Part shown: positions 44,579 through 53,363 of the stretch, one piece after another | How positions within the stretch are numbered: position 1 is the first letter of the stretch | How the letters are laid out: every line of letters starts with the position of its first letter | Source of the DNA: Actinomycetes bacterium | GTDB lineage: Bacteria; Actinomycetota; Acidimicrobiia; Acidimicrobiales; Bog-793 | Direction: 5' to 3' | Length of the DNA: 64,000 nt | Assembly (NCBI GenBank): GCA_021798985.1 | Contig: JAJZBI010000002.1 | Span: 1-64,000, forward strand | The notes under the pieces: generated by a model | Told to the model about the DNA's origin: nothing | What the model saw: the letters and a program-made list of their open reading frames with translations, nothing else | Databases searched by the model: none | Program-made: the position numbers and the translations under genes

Positions 44579-45379
44579 TCAGCGCCAGCGCTGCCCGAGG
44601 TCACCGGCGAGCGCCGCAAGGTCGGCCGCCTCGATGGCCGGTTCCACCTCGAGCGGCCCATGGCCCGGTTGGGTCACCCCGCTCAAGACGAGCGCGAAGG
44701 GCACGCCGAGGCGGAGCGCGAGCGCTCCATCGGTCGAGGCGCGGTCCCCGACCACGAGGTCGATGCGCCCGAGGCGCTCCAAGGCGAGCTCGGCGGCGGG
44801 CGCATGGGGTTTGCCGGCGATCACGGGCTGGCAGCCGCTCGCCGTGGCGAGGGCGGCGAGGATCGCGCCGGCGCCAGGGACGACGCCGTCGGGGCGGGGG
44901 AACGTAGCGTCGTCATTGGTCGCCACAAAGCGCGCGCCGCGGCGCAGCGCGCCGGTGGCGATCGCCAGGCGCTGGTAGGTGAGGTTCGGGTCGATCCCGC
45001 ACACCACGACGTCGGCGCTCGGCGCGCCGGCGCCGTTGGCCGCCAGGTCGTCGCTCACGCCCTGGGCCTCGACGCCACGGGCCGCCAGCGCCTCGAGGAT
45101 GCCCGGACCGCCGAGCACGAGTGCCCGTTCGCCCGGCGTGCAACAGCGCGCCGCTGCTTGGGGAGAGGTCAAGACGTCCTCGGCGGCCGGCTCGAGGCCG
45201 AAGCGGTGCAACTTCTCGAGGTGCGTTGCGAGCAGCGGGAAGGAATTGTTCGTGAAGTACGCGACGCGCACGCCCATGTCGGCAAGCTGGCCGACGGCCT
45301 CGGCGGCCCCGGGGATCGGTTCATCGGCGAGCCAGATGACGCCGTCGAGGTCGAGCAGGACGCAGCGGGGGTCGGCCAT
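44579..45379 (-). CDS. HAD-family phosphatase, NagD/glycolate phosphatase-like
   Basis: 266 residues from ATG 45379. Motif I is D10-L-D12 (LLDLDGVIW), motif II Thr is in FTNNS, motif III Lys in AGKPHAPA and motif IV in GDRASTD. The large C2-type cap lies between motifs II and III. Close relatives dephosphorylate small sugar or glycerol phosphates. In M. tuberculosis a homologous gene (Rv1692) sits just upstream of the tlyA-nadK-recN group, matching this location. Residues before MADPRCV in the open frame are unconserved. Confidence 0.88.
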   Translation of the reverse strand: MADPRCVLLDLDGVIWLADEPIPGAAEAVGQLADMGVRVAYFTNNSFPLLATHLEKLHRFGLEPAAEDVLTSPQAAARCCTPGERALVLGGPGILEALAARGVEAQGVSDDLAANGAGAPSADVVVCGIDPNLTYQRLAIATGALRRGARFVATNDDATFPRPDGVVPGAGAILAALATASGCQPVIAGKPHAPAAELALERLGRIDLVVGDRASTDGALALRLGVPFALVLSGVTQPGHGPLEVEPAIEAADLAALAGDLGQRWR

Positions 45380-45443
45380 TGCCCCATGATGGCGGCGCCG
45401 GCACGCCGCTTCCCAAATGGCCAAATCGAAGGAGGTCCGGCCC

Positions 45444-46679
45444 GTGTGCTACGCAAAGGGCATGCCGCGCTTCGACCCTTTCGCCGGCCTGCGCTACGAC
45501 GCCGCGGCGGCGCGCCTCGCCGAGGTGATCGCGCCGCCCTACGACGTCGTCGACGAGAACGGCCGGGCCGTGCTCGCCGAGCGCAGCCCGTACAACTCGA
45601 TCCAGGTCGAGCTGCCGGTCCCGGACGAGGCGCGTGGCCTCGACCGCTACGCCAACGCCGCTGGCCTCCTCGCGAGCTGGGAGCAAGCCGGCGTGCTGCG
45701 CCGCGACGACGTCGCGTCCTTCTACGTCTATCGCATGCGCTATCTCGACGAGGCGGGCACCGAGCGCTCGACCACCGGGGTGATCGGCGCGCTCGGCATC
45801 GATGAGCCCGGGGGCGGCGAGGTGCTGCCGCACGAGCGGACGATGCCCAAGCCCAAGGGCGACCGGCTCGACCTGTTGCGAGCCTGCCGCACGAACTCCT
45901 CGCCGATCTGGGGACTGTCGCTCGCCGAGGGCCTGACCGAGGCGTGCACGCGCGCGGTCGTTAGCCTCGGCGCGCCAATCGGCGCCGAGGACGACGACGG
46001 GGTCAGCCACGAGTACTGGCCGGTCAGCGACCCTGACGCGATCGCCGAGATCTCGCGCCTCGTGGGCGCTTCGCCGGTCGTGATCGCCGACGGCCACCAT
46101 CGCTACGAGACGGCCGGCTTCTATCGCGGAGAGCGGCGGGGTGCGAACGGCGATCAGCCAGGCCCCTACGACGCGCTGATGGCCTATGTGGTCGAGCTCT
46201 CCCCCAACGAGCTGCAGGTCCAACCGATCCACCGGCTGGTCTCGGGGCTGGCGGCCGACGTCGATCTCCTGGCAGCCCTCGCCGAGAGCTTCCTCATCGA
46301 GCCCGGCCCGAGCGACCCGCTGGCGTTGGCCAAGCAGATGACGGCACGGGGCGCGCTCGGCTTGCTCACCTCCAAGCAGGCCGCACTCTTGGTGCCCACG
46401 CCCGAGCTCAGCGCGGCCGCCGAGGCGGACCTGGACTCGAGCCGGCTCGACGCGGCGCTCGCAGCGCTCGCACCCCACGAGGTCGCGTACCAGCACGGCC
46501 TGCGCAACGTCGCCGACGCCGTGGCGGCGGGCCAGGCACAGGCGGGGTTCTTGCTCAGGCCTGCAACGGTCGCCCAGATCGCCGACACCGCCCACCTCGG
46601 CCGTAGGATGCCGCCGAAAACCACGTTCTTCCAGCCAAAGCCGAGGACCGGGCTCGTCTTCCGCTCCCTCAACGAGTAG
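45444..46679 (+). CDS. DUF1015 family protein
   Basis: 411 residues from GTG 45444, with AAGGAGG eight bases upstream (45429-45435). ATG 45462 gives the family-typical opening PRFDPFAGLRYD and is the alternative. Conserved DUF1015 segments include VIAPPYDVVDE, SPYNSIQVELP, ADGHHRYETA and a C-terminal NEYQ-like FRSLNE. The family is widespread in bacteria and archaea. A relation to serine kinase/ParB-like folds has been proposed for some members, but no activity is established here. Divergent from the HAD phosphatase gene, 64 bp apart. Confidence 0.86.
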   Translation: MCYAKGMPRFDPFAGLRYDAAAARLAEVIAPPYDVVDENGRAVLAERSPYNSIQVELPVPDEARGLDRYANAAGLLASWEQAGVLRRDDVASFYVYRMRYLDEAGTERSTTGVIGALGIDEPGGGEVLPHERTMPKPKGDRLDLLRACRTNSSPIWGLSLAEGLTEACTRAVVSLGAPIGAEDDDGVSHEYWPVSDPDAIAEISRLVGASPVVIADGHHRYETAGFYRGERRGANGDQPGPYDALMAYVVELSPNELQVQPIHRLVSGLAADVDLLAALAESFLIEPGPSDPLALAKQMTARGALGLLTSKQAALLVPTPELSAAAEADLDSSRLDAALAALAPHEVAYQHGLRNVADAVAAGQAQAGFLLRPATVAQIADTAHLGRRMPPKTTFFQPKPRTGLVFRSLNE

Positions 46680-46692
46680 CGGGGCGCCCCGC
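46679..46692. terminator. 14-bp perfect palindrome after the DUF1015 gene
   Basis: GCGGGGCGCCCCGC begins at the last base of the DUF1015 stop codon. It could terminate transcription or bind a dimeric protein. A TAGCCT box (46751-46756) follows, about 45 nt before the next gene. Confidence 0.35.
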
Positions 46693-46800
46693 GAGCGCGT
46701 ACTCCTGGGGCTGGTTGGCGCGGCGGTGGCGTTGGGTAAGCGCGCCGACATAGCCTCGCCACCGCGAAGCGGTCGGCCCTGCGTTGAGGGACGGTGATCG

Positions 46801-47595
46801 GTGTCGCATAGAGAACTCCCGTCGGGCTCAGCCGCCGTGGTCACCGGGGCCTCTTCAGGCATCGGTGAGCAGTTCTGCCGCCTCCTCGCCGCCCGCGGCG
46901 TGGACCTCGTCCTTGTGGCGCGCAACAAGCAACGCCTGAACGACCTCGCCGAGGAGCTCTCGGGGCGCCACAAGATCACGACCGAGGTCTGCTCGGCGGA
47001 CCTGTCGAGCGACGACGACGTGGCGATGGTGGCCCGGCGCATCCGTGACGGCGGCGACATCGACCTCGTCGTGAACAACGCCGGCATCGGCTGGTACGGC
47101 CAGTTTGCCGACGAGCCGCCCACCCAGATCGAGTCGATGCTCGGGGTCAACGTCATGGCGCTTACAATGCTCAGCCGGGCGGCGCTCGCGACCATGGTGC
47201 CGCGCCGGCACGGCGGCCTGCTCAACGTCTCCTCCACCGCCAGCGCGGTCCCCGGGCCCCGCTCGGCCGTTTACCACGCCGCCAAGGCCTACGTCACCTC
47301 GTTGACCGAGGCCCTGCACGAGGAGGCGCGCCCACATGGCGTCCACGTCACGGCGCTGTGCCCCGGGGTGACGCCGACGGGGTTCCAGCAAAGCGCCGGC
47401 TGCTCGCGCCGCGCCCTCGGCGCGCTTCCCCACAGCGACCCCGCCGAGGTTGCGGCGGCCGGGCTGCGCGCGCTCGGGCGCAACCAGGCGGTGTGCGTGC
47501 CCGGGCTCCTCAACCAGCTGTCGCTGATTGCCGCGCGCCTCGGGCCGCGCGCCGCGGTGCGCTGGGGCTCCCGGCGCGTGCTGGCGGCCGCTTGA
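46801..47595 (+). CDS. Short-chain dehydrogenase/reductase
   Basis: 264 residues from GTG 46801 with GAGGGA upstream. TGASSGIG (15-22) binds NAD(P), NNAGIG is the structural motif, and the active-site Ser (NVSSTAS) and Y-x3-K (YHAAK) are intact. The Arg/Lys-rich segment after the first strand (VARNKQRL) suggests NADP preference. The C-terminus from about 225 has a hydrophobic LLNQLSLIAARL helix typical of membrane-associated acyl or steroid reductases. The stop overlaps the deacetylase start (TTGA), so it heads a three-gene operon. Confidence 0.88.
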   Translation: MSHRELPSGSAAVVTGASSGIGEQFCRLLAARGVDLVLVARNKQRLNDLAEELSGRHKITTEVCSADLSSDDDVAMVARRIRDGGDIDLVVNNAGIGWYGQFADEPPTQIESMLGVNVMALTMLSRAALATMVPRRHGGLLNVSSTASAVPGPRSAVYHAAKAYVTSLTEALHEEARPHGVHVTALCPGVTPTGFQQSAGCSRRALGALPHSDPAEVAAAGLRALGRNQAVCVPGLLNQLSLIAARLGPRAAVRWGSRRVLAAA

Positions 47596-48326
47596 GGCTC
47601 GCTGCGCTCGGCGCTGCCTCGGCCGCGGCGGCCGTGCTGGCGCACGGCGCGCCGAGCGTGGCCGTCCTCGGCGCCCTCGCCCCCTACCAGCCGCCCACGG
47701 CCGGGCCGTGGCTGCGCTGGCGCGCCCGCCCCGAACAGGGGGCCGTGGCGCTCACCTTCGACGACGGGCCCGAGCCCGGGGCGTGCGAGGCGAACCTTAA
47801 GCTGCTCGCCGAGTTCGAGCTACCGGCGACGTTCTTTTTGATCGGCGAGGCGGCCGAGGCCAGCCCCGAGCTCGTCGACGCGATCGTCGCGGGCGGCCAC
47901 GAGCTCGCCTGCCACGGCTATCGCCACGAGCACCACCTGCTGCGCTCGCCCAGCTGGGTCCGCGACGACCTCGAGCGGGGCGTCGCAGCGCTGGCGCGCT
48001 CGCCCCACCCACCGCGCTTTTTCCGCCCGCCCTTCGGCCAGGCCTCGAGCGCGAGCGTGCGCGCGGCGCGCGCCCTCGGCCTCGAGCTCGTCTTGTGGAG
48101 CGCCTGGGGCCGCGAGTTCGCCGAGACCGACGACGCAGCGGTGCTGGCCCGCCTCGAGCGGGGGCTGCGCCCCGGCGCGATCGTGTGCCTGCACGACGCG
48201 GACACCTATGCGAGCCCCGGGACCGCTGCGCGCACCCGTCGGGTGCTGCCCAAGCTCGCCGCGGCGCTCGAGCACCGCGGCCTCAAGGCGACCACGCTCG
48301 GCGCCCTCGTCGGGAGCCGGCCGTGA
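47592..48326 (+). CDS. Polysaccharide deacetylase (NodB/CE4)
   Basis: 244 residues, assigned to TTG 47592 overlapping the SDR stop. An N-terminal Ala-rich hydrophobic stretch (LGAASAAAAVLAHGAPSVAVLGAL) could be a signal or anchor. Motif 1 is TFDDGPEPG, motif 2 is HGYRHEHH with the metal His pair, motif 3 is RPPFGQ and motif 5 is CLHDAD. CE4 enzymes remove N- or O-acetyl groups from peptidoglycan, chitin or other glycans. The next gene starts on its stop codon (GTGA). A role in glycolipid or cell-wall modification is inferred from context. The start is uncertain. Confidence 0.87.
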   Translation: MRLAALGAASAAAAVLAHGAPSVAVLGALAPYQPPTAGPWLRWRARPEQGAVALTFDDGPEPGACEANLKLLAEFELPATFFLIGEAAEASPELVDAIVAGGHELACHGYRHEHHLLRSPSWVRDDLERGVAALARSPHPPRFFRPPFGQASSASVRAARALGLELVLWSAWGREFAETDDAAVLARLERGLRPGAIVCLHDADTYASPGTAARTRRVLPKLAAALEHRGLKATTLGALVGSRP

Positions 48327-49420
48327 GCGGGGACGGCGTCGTCGTTCTTTCCGGCTCGATCGGCCAGGGCCATGACTCGGTCGCCCGCGCCTGCGCCGCG
48401 GCGCTCGCGCCGCGGCCCGTCGAGATCCTGGACTGCATGGCGTTGCTCGGGCGGGGCGGCGCCCTCTTGGGGACCAAGGGCTTCGAGGCCCTGCTGGGGG
48501 TGGTTCCCGCGTACGATGCGTTCCACTTCTCGGTGCTGCGCCGCGGCGGCGCGCTCGCCGAGCGCCTTGCCACCAGCTCGTCGACGCGCCTTGAGGCAGC
48601 GCTGCGCGCCGATCCAGCCGTTGAGGCCGCGGACCTCGTCGTGTCCGTGTTCGCCACCGGGGTGCGCCCGCTGGCGGCACTGCGCGGGGCGCGCCCAGAT
48701 TTGCGCGCCGTCGTGCTGTGCACCGATGCCACCGCGCATCGTCTGTGGGTCGAGCCGGGCATCGACCGCTACCTCGTCTGCTCGACGATGGCCGAAGGCA
48801 CGGTGCGGTCCTACCTGCCCGACGCCGACGTCGCGGTGATCCCCCCGCCGGTGCGCCCCGAGCTCTTCGCCGCCCCGCCGAGCGCCGCGGCGCGCGAGGC
48901 GCTCGGCCTGCCGGCCGAGGCGCCCACCGCCTTGCTGCTCGGCGGGGCGTGGGGCAAGGGGCCGCTCGAGGCGCTCGCCGAGGCGCTCGTGCGCGACGGG
49001 GTCGAGGTCCTCGCGGTCAGCGGACGCAACGCGCGCCTGCACCGCCGGCTCGTGGCGGCGGCCGCCCGCCTCGCTGGCCCCGGCGCGCGCCTGCACGCAT
49101 TCGGCCACCGCGACGACATGGCGAGCCTGTTCGCGGCAGCTGACGTCGTCGTCACCTCACCCGGCCAAGCCTGTCATGAGGCCCGCGTCGTCGGGCGCCC
49201 GCTCGTCGTCATCGACTCGGTGCCCGGCCACGGCCGCGAGAACCTGCTGCTCGAGCTCACCAAGCCCGCCACCTTGACTGCAGCGCCCACCCCGACCGCC
49301 GTCACGGCCGCCGTCCGGCGCGCCCTTGCCGGCGCTGTCGGAGCGTGCGCGCCCTGGCCCGTCACAAGCAGTGAGGAGTGGGCGGCCTGCCTGCTCGCCG
49401 CGCTCCAGGCGCGCAGCTGA
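48323..49420 (+). CDS. MGDG synthase/UgtP-like glycolipid glycosyltransferase (GT28)
   Basis: 365 residues from GTG 48323. The N-terminus LSGSIGQGHDSVARA is the MGDG-synthase-type GxGH loop that binds the lipid acceptor. The C-terminal half has LLLGGAWGKG and TSPGQACHEARVVGRPLVVIDSVPGHGREN, the UDP-sugar-binding region of GT28 (compare UgtP and MurG). Such enzymes add glucose or galactose to diacylglycerol at the membrane surface. In an operon with an SDR and a deacetylase it may make an envelope glycolipid. Sugar and acceptor are not known. Confidence 0.86.
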   Translation: MSGDGVVVLSGSIGQGHDSVARACAAALAPRPVEILDCMALLGRGGALLGTKGFEALLGVVPAYDAFHFSVLRRGGALAERLATSSSTRLEAALRADPAVEAADLVVSVFATGVRPLAALRGARPDLRAVVLCTDATAHRLWVEPGIDRYLVCSTMAEGTVRSYLPDADVAVIPPPVRPELFAAPPSAAAREALGLPAEAPTALLLGGAWGKGPLEALAEALVRDGVEVLAVSGRNARLHRRLVAAAARLAGPGARLHAFGHRDDMASLFAAADVVVTSPGQACHEARVVGRPLVVIDSVPGHGRENLLLELTKPATLTAAPTPTAVTAAVRRALAGAVGACAPWPVTSSEEWAACLLAALQARS

Positions 49421-49607
49421 GCGCGGTATCCGGCGGCGCACCGAGCGAACACCCGGCCCGTTTCGCTCGCGCCGTCACGACGGCCATCGCCCCGACGGGC
49501 CGTTCCCACCAGGGCGCAGAACGATCGATTGATCTACGTTGACCACAGCGCTAAAGGTGCCGTCGCTCTGGCCGTTGAGGCGGACCGGAAGACGAAAGGG
49601 CACCGAG

Positions 49608-51860
49608 ATGACCATCGAGTACCGCAGCGTGCTCCTCGGGCCGATGCGCCGCGCCCGCACGCGCGTCACGCTGCGCTGGTGGCCTCGGGAGCTTCGCGAA
49701 CAGATCCGCGGCGTCTTCCTCGTCGCTGCGGTGGGCGGCAACGCGCTGGGGATGTCGGACTTGACGACCCGCCACGGCGAGCTGGTGGCCTTCACCTCCG
49801 CCGTCGCGACGCTCGCGCTCTCCGCGATCTGGATCCTCGGCTACCGGCGCCGAGGCTTCGGGCGGGCTTCCGAGCCGCTCGAGCTCGCGCTCTTGCTGCT
49901 CGTCGGGCTCGGCTACTCCTCGCCGGCCATGCTCCTTGGGCCGATCTACAACGGGGTCTTCTTCCGCCCGCTCTACGGCACCACGGCGCGCGGCGTCCTT
50001 CGCACGCTCGGCTACGGCGCCGTGATGGAACTGACCTTGATCCTGCACCCGGTAAGTGACCACCTGCTGCAGCCCGGGTCGCTCATCGCCTGGTTCGGGC
50101 CCAGCCTCGCGATGTGCACGATCGCTGCCCGGCTCTTGTACCTGGTGCTCACGCGGCGAGCCGCCGCCGGCGCCCGTGAACAGATCCTGCGGCACACCGC
50201 CACGCGCCTGCTCAAGGCGGAGGACGAGGCCGAGGTCGAGGCGCTGGCCCTCGAGGCTGCGTGCCGCCTGCTCCCCAGCCCGCCCCGCGCGATCGCCATG
50301 GAGCTGGAGCACGACGAGGGGCCCGAGATCGCCGGCGACGCGACCGTCCCCCGGCCGCTCAGGCCCACCCCGCCAGGCGAGCATCCCTACACGATGCACG
50401 TCTCGCTCCGCCCGTCTCGTGGCCCGGCAACCTGGCTCGTCATCGAGTCCGACGAGGCCCTCGCGCCCGAGGTGCGCCAGGGCCTCGACGCGCTCGCCGG
50501 TCAGATCGGCCTCGGCCTCGCCAACGTGCGCCTGCGCGCCGAGCTCGCCCACCGGGCGCTCCACGATGGCCTGACCGACCTGCCCAATCGCCACCAGCTG
50601 ACGAGCGCCCTGCACGACGCGATCGCCGCTGCCCGGCACGTCGCCGTCGTCTTCGTCGACCTCGACGACTTCAAGACGGTCAACGACGCGCTCGGCCACG
50701 AGGTGGGCGACGGGCTGCTGCGGGCGGTCGCGGCGCGGCTTGCTGCCGCCCAGCGCCCAGGGGACCTGTTGGGACGGCTCGGCGGTGACGAGTTCGCCGC
50801 CGTGGTCTTCGACCTCGATCTGCGAAGCGAGGACCCCGCGGCGCTCAGCGGCCGCTTCCTCTCCTGCCTCGACGCCCCCTTCGTCGTCGACGGCCACGAG
50901 CTCTCCGTGCACTGCAGCCTGGGCATCTGCATCGCCGAGCCGGACCAACGCGCCGAGGAGGTCCTGCGCAACGCGGACACGGCGATGTACGTCGCCAAAG
51001 CCCGGGGCAAAGGGCGCGCCGAGCTCTACAACGCCGCCATGCACGAGGCGGTGACGAGCGAGCTCGCGCTGCGCGACGACCTCCATGTGGCGGTGCGCGA
51101 CCGGCAGTTCGTCCTTTACTACCAGCCGCTCGTGGATCTGTCCTCGAACCATGTCCACGGCTTCGAGGCGCTGATCCGCTGGCAGCACGAGGCGCGCGGC
51201 CTCATCCCGCCCGACGACTTCGTGCCCCTCGCCGAACGCCTCGGCGTCCTGCACGGCATCGAGCGCCAGGCGCTGGTCGATGCCTGCGCCACCGCGGCAT
51301 CCTGGCGATCCCCCGGCCCGGCGAGCGTCAGCGTCAACATCTCGCCCTCCCATGTCCAGCAGCCGAGCTTGGTCGAGGAGGTCCACCAGGCGCTCGCCAC
51401 CTCGGGCCTCGATGCCTCCCGGCTGATCATCGAGGTCACCGAGAGCGTCACCGCCGACGACTGGCGGCAGGTCGCGACCACGCTCGCCGGGCTGCGGGCG
51501 CTCGGGGTGCGCATCGCGCTCGACGACTTCGGCTCCGGCTACTCCTCGCTCAACCTGCTCGGCCAGCTCCCCGTCGACATCGTGAAGGTCGACCGGCACT
51601 TCACCGGCGGGGCGGCCAACGCCACCGTGTTGCACGCGGTCATCGGCCTCGCCCGCCACCTCGGCCTCGCGACGGTGGCCGAAGGTGTCGAGCGCGCCGA
51701 CCAGCACCGCTTCCTCCTGGAGGCCGGCTGCACCTTCGGGCAGGGGTTCTTCTACTCCCGCGCCGTGCCCGCGCACGACGTCCCCCGCCTCCTCGAGCGT
51801 CTCGGCACCGCCGGGCCGGCCATCGGCACCGCCCAGAGGGAGCCGACGAGCGTCGGTTGA
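49608..51860 (+). CDS. Membrane GGDEF-EAL cyclic-di-GMP protein
   Basis: 750 residues from ATG 49608 with GAAAGGG upstream; an in-frame ATG at 49539 is less likely. About five transmembrane helices span residues 34-190, followed by a GAF-like sensor (about 195-305). The GGDEF domain keeps GGDEF at 392-396 and the inhibitory RPGD I-site at 383-386. The EAL domain keeps EAL at 520-522, DDFGSGYSS near 639-647 and AEGVER. Both synthase and phosphodiesterase activities are therefore possible; such proteins often favour one. Together with the HD-GYP protein it shows cyclic-di-GMP signalling. The 187 bp upstream shows no other gene. Confidence 0.92.
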   Translation: MTIEYRSVLLGPMRRARTRVTLRWWPRELREQIRGVFLVAAVGGNALGMSDLTTRHGELVAFTSAVATLALSAIWILGYRRRGFGRASEPLELALLLLVGLGYSSPAMLLGPIYNGVFFRPLYGTTARGVLRTLGYGAVMELTLILHPVSDHLLQPGSLIAWFGPSLAMCTIAARLLYLVLTRRAAAGAREQILRHTATRLLKAEDEAEVEALALEAACRLLPSPPRAIAMELEHDEGPEIAGDATVPRPLRPTPPGEHPYTMHVSLRPSRGPATWLVIESDEALAPEVRQGLDALAGQIGLGLANVRLRAELAHRALHDGLTDLPNRHQLTSALHDAIAAARHVAVVFVDLDDFKTVNDALGHEVGDGLLRAVAARLAAAQRPGDLLGRLGGDEFAAVVFDLDLRSEDPAALSGRFLSCLDAPFVVDGHELSVHCSLGICIAEPDQRAEEVLRNADTAMYVAKARGKGRAELYNAAMHEAVTSELALRDDLHVAVRDRQFVLYYQPLVDLSSNHVHGFEALIRWQHEARGLIPPDDFVPLAERLGVLHGIERQALVDACATAASWRSPGPASVSVNISPSHVQQPSLVEEVHQALATSGLDASRLIIEVTESVTADDWRQVATTLAGLRALGVRIALDDFGSGYSSLNLLGQLPVDIVKVDRHFTGGAANATVLHAVIGLARHLGLATVAEGVERADQHRFLLEAGCTFGQGFFYSRAVPAHDVPRLLERLGTAGPAIGTAQREPTSVG

Positions 51861-51926
51861 CGCGCCGGCCGCCCCTGGCGCCGGCGTCCCCGCCCGGCCG
51901 CGAGCTCGACGGCAACCGGGCCGCCC

Positions 51927-52286
51927 TCAGCCCTGCGGCGCGCCGCGCTGGGGGTCAGGCACTAGGCCGGGCAGGTCGCAGCGCACCGCCAAGGCGTCTG
52001 CTGGTGGCGCGGGCAGGCGCGGCTCCCGGTCGCCGGCGTCCCCGCCGCCGAAGTTCATGAGTTCGACGACCACCCACGAGCAGCGCTCGACGAGCACGCC
52101 GGCCTCTGGCGCCTGACCGATCACGGTCCACTCCCAGGGGAATGCCAGCGAGCCGAGCGAGGGACCGTCCAGGTTCGCGGTCGTGAGCAGCAGGTCGTTC
52201 GCGCTGGCGACGACGCGGGCGTCATCCACGAGCAGTCCGACGAGCGCCGGGACGCGCACCTGCTCGGCCACTTCGCCTGCGTCCAT
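51927..52286 (-). CDS. Hypothetical protein downstream of korB
   Basis: 119 residues from ATG 52286 with GGGAGGCGGCG directly upstream, 18 bp after the korB stop. I recognise no family. The protein is acidic and mixed alpha/beta in composition (ALVGLLVDDARVVASANDLLLTTANL, then FPWEWTVIGQ), without a membrane segment. The good ribosome site and position make it the third gene of the korAB operon. A role linked to the oxidoreductase is possible but not shown. Confidence 0.65.
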   Translation of the reverse strand: MDAGEVAEQVRVPALVGLLVDDARVVASANDLLLTTANLDGPSLGSLAFPWEWTVIGQAPEAGVLVERCSWVVVELMNFGGGDAGDREPRLPAPPADALAVRCDLPGLVPDPQRGAPQG

Positions 52287-52304
52287 CGCCGCCTCCCGAT
52301 CGGG

Positions 52305-53363
52305 CTACTCCCCTCCGCTCGCCGCCGCGGGCGAGCGGCCGTCCACCTCCCAGGTGATGCCGGACCGCAGCAGCGCGGCGAGGTCTCCCTCGCCCTTGCG
52401 CCGGCGCACCTCCTCGAGCTGGCTCGCCATCAACGCGCCGTAGTCCGGGGCCTCGACGTCGCGCAACACCCCGATCGGCGTCGGTTCGTCGACGCCCCCC
52501 GACAGCCGCGACAACAAGAACGCGACCCCCGGATCCGGCCGGGTCTCGTCGTGGACGAGCAGCGCCTCCTCGCCGACGCTCGCCACATCCACGACCTTGA
52601 GCGCCCCATCGGCGCCCATCATCACGCCGCGCTGGTTGTCGGCGCCGAAGCGGATCGGCTCGCCATGGCGCAGCGGGATGAGCATCTCGGCACGCTGGTC
52701 CCGGCCGGTCAGGTGCTCGAAGGCGCCGTCGTTGAACACGTTGCAGTTCTGGAAGATCTCGACGAACGCCGCGCCCTTGTGATCGTGCGCACGCCGGAAG
52801 GTCTCCATCATGTGCTTGCGGTCCATGTCATGGGTGCGGGCGACGAAGGTCGCCTCGGCGCCGATCGCCACCGACAGCGGGTTGAAGGGCCGGTCGAGCG
52901 AGCCGAACGGCGAGGACTTGGTGACCTTGCCGACCTCAGAGGTCGGCGAGAACTGGCCCTTGGTGAGACCGTAGATCTGGTTGTTGAACATCAAGATGGT
53001 GAGGTTCACGTTTCGCCGCAGCGCGTGCAGCAAATGGTTGCCACCGATCGAGAGCGCGTCGCCGTCGCCCGAGACGACCCAGACGTCGAGGTCGGGGCGG
53101 GAGATGGCGAGCCCGGTGGCGATCGCGGGCGCCCGGCCGTGGATCGAGTGCATCCCGTAGGTGTTCATGTAGTAGGGAAAGCGCGCCGCGCAGCCGATGC
53201 CCGACACGAACACGGTGTTCTCGCGGGCCACGCCGAGCTCGGGCAAGAGGAACTGCATGGCGGCGAGGATCGAGTAGTCACCACATCCCGGGCACCAGCG
53301 AACCTCCTGGTCGGTCGCCCAGTCCTTCCGGCTCGTCGCCGGCGCGCTCACCACATCGGTCAC
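52305..53363 (-). CDS. korB: 2-oxoacid:ferredoxin oxidoreductase beta subunit
   Basis: 352 residues from GTG 53363, overlapping the alpha-subunit stop (GTGA). Cluster cysteines are C24 and C27 (WCPGCGDYS), C58 (SGIGCAARFPYY) and the Cys in FQNCNVF near 210. The ThDP-binding motif is GDGDALSIGGNH ... LMFNNQIYGLTKGQ. With the alpha subunit it oxidises 2-oxoglutarate (or another 2-oxoacid) to the acyl-CoA, reducing ferredoxin. Actinobacterial KorAB works in aerobes such as M. tuberculosis as an alternative to 2-oxoglutarate dehydrogenase. C-terminal to residue 290 the sequence is less conserved. Confidence 0.93.
   Translation of the reverse strand: MTDVVSAPATSRKDWATDQEVRWCPGCGDYSILAAMQFLLPELGVARENTVFVSGIGCAARFPYYMNTYGMHSIHGRAPAIATGLAISRPDLDVWVVSGDGDALSIGGNHLLHALRRNVNLTILMFNNQIYGLTKGQFSPTSEVGKVTKSSPFGSLDRPFNPLSVAIGAEATFVARTHDMDRKHMMETFRRAHDHKGAAFVEIFQNCNVFNDGAFEHLTGRDQRAEMLIPLRHGEPIRFGADNQRGVMMGADGALKVVDVASVGEEALLVHDETRPDPGVAFLLSRLSGGVDEPTPIGVLRDVEAPDYGALMASQLEEVRRRKGEGDLAALLRSGITWEVDGRSPAAASGGE

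Noticed and set aside
49551-51776. 741-codon minus-strand open frame opposite the GGDEF-EAL gene
   Set aside because: The plus strand has intact GGDEF, I-site and EAL motifs; the minus frame is low-complexity Gly/Val/Asp/Arg.
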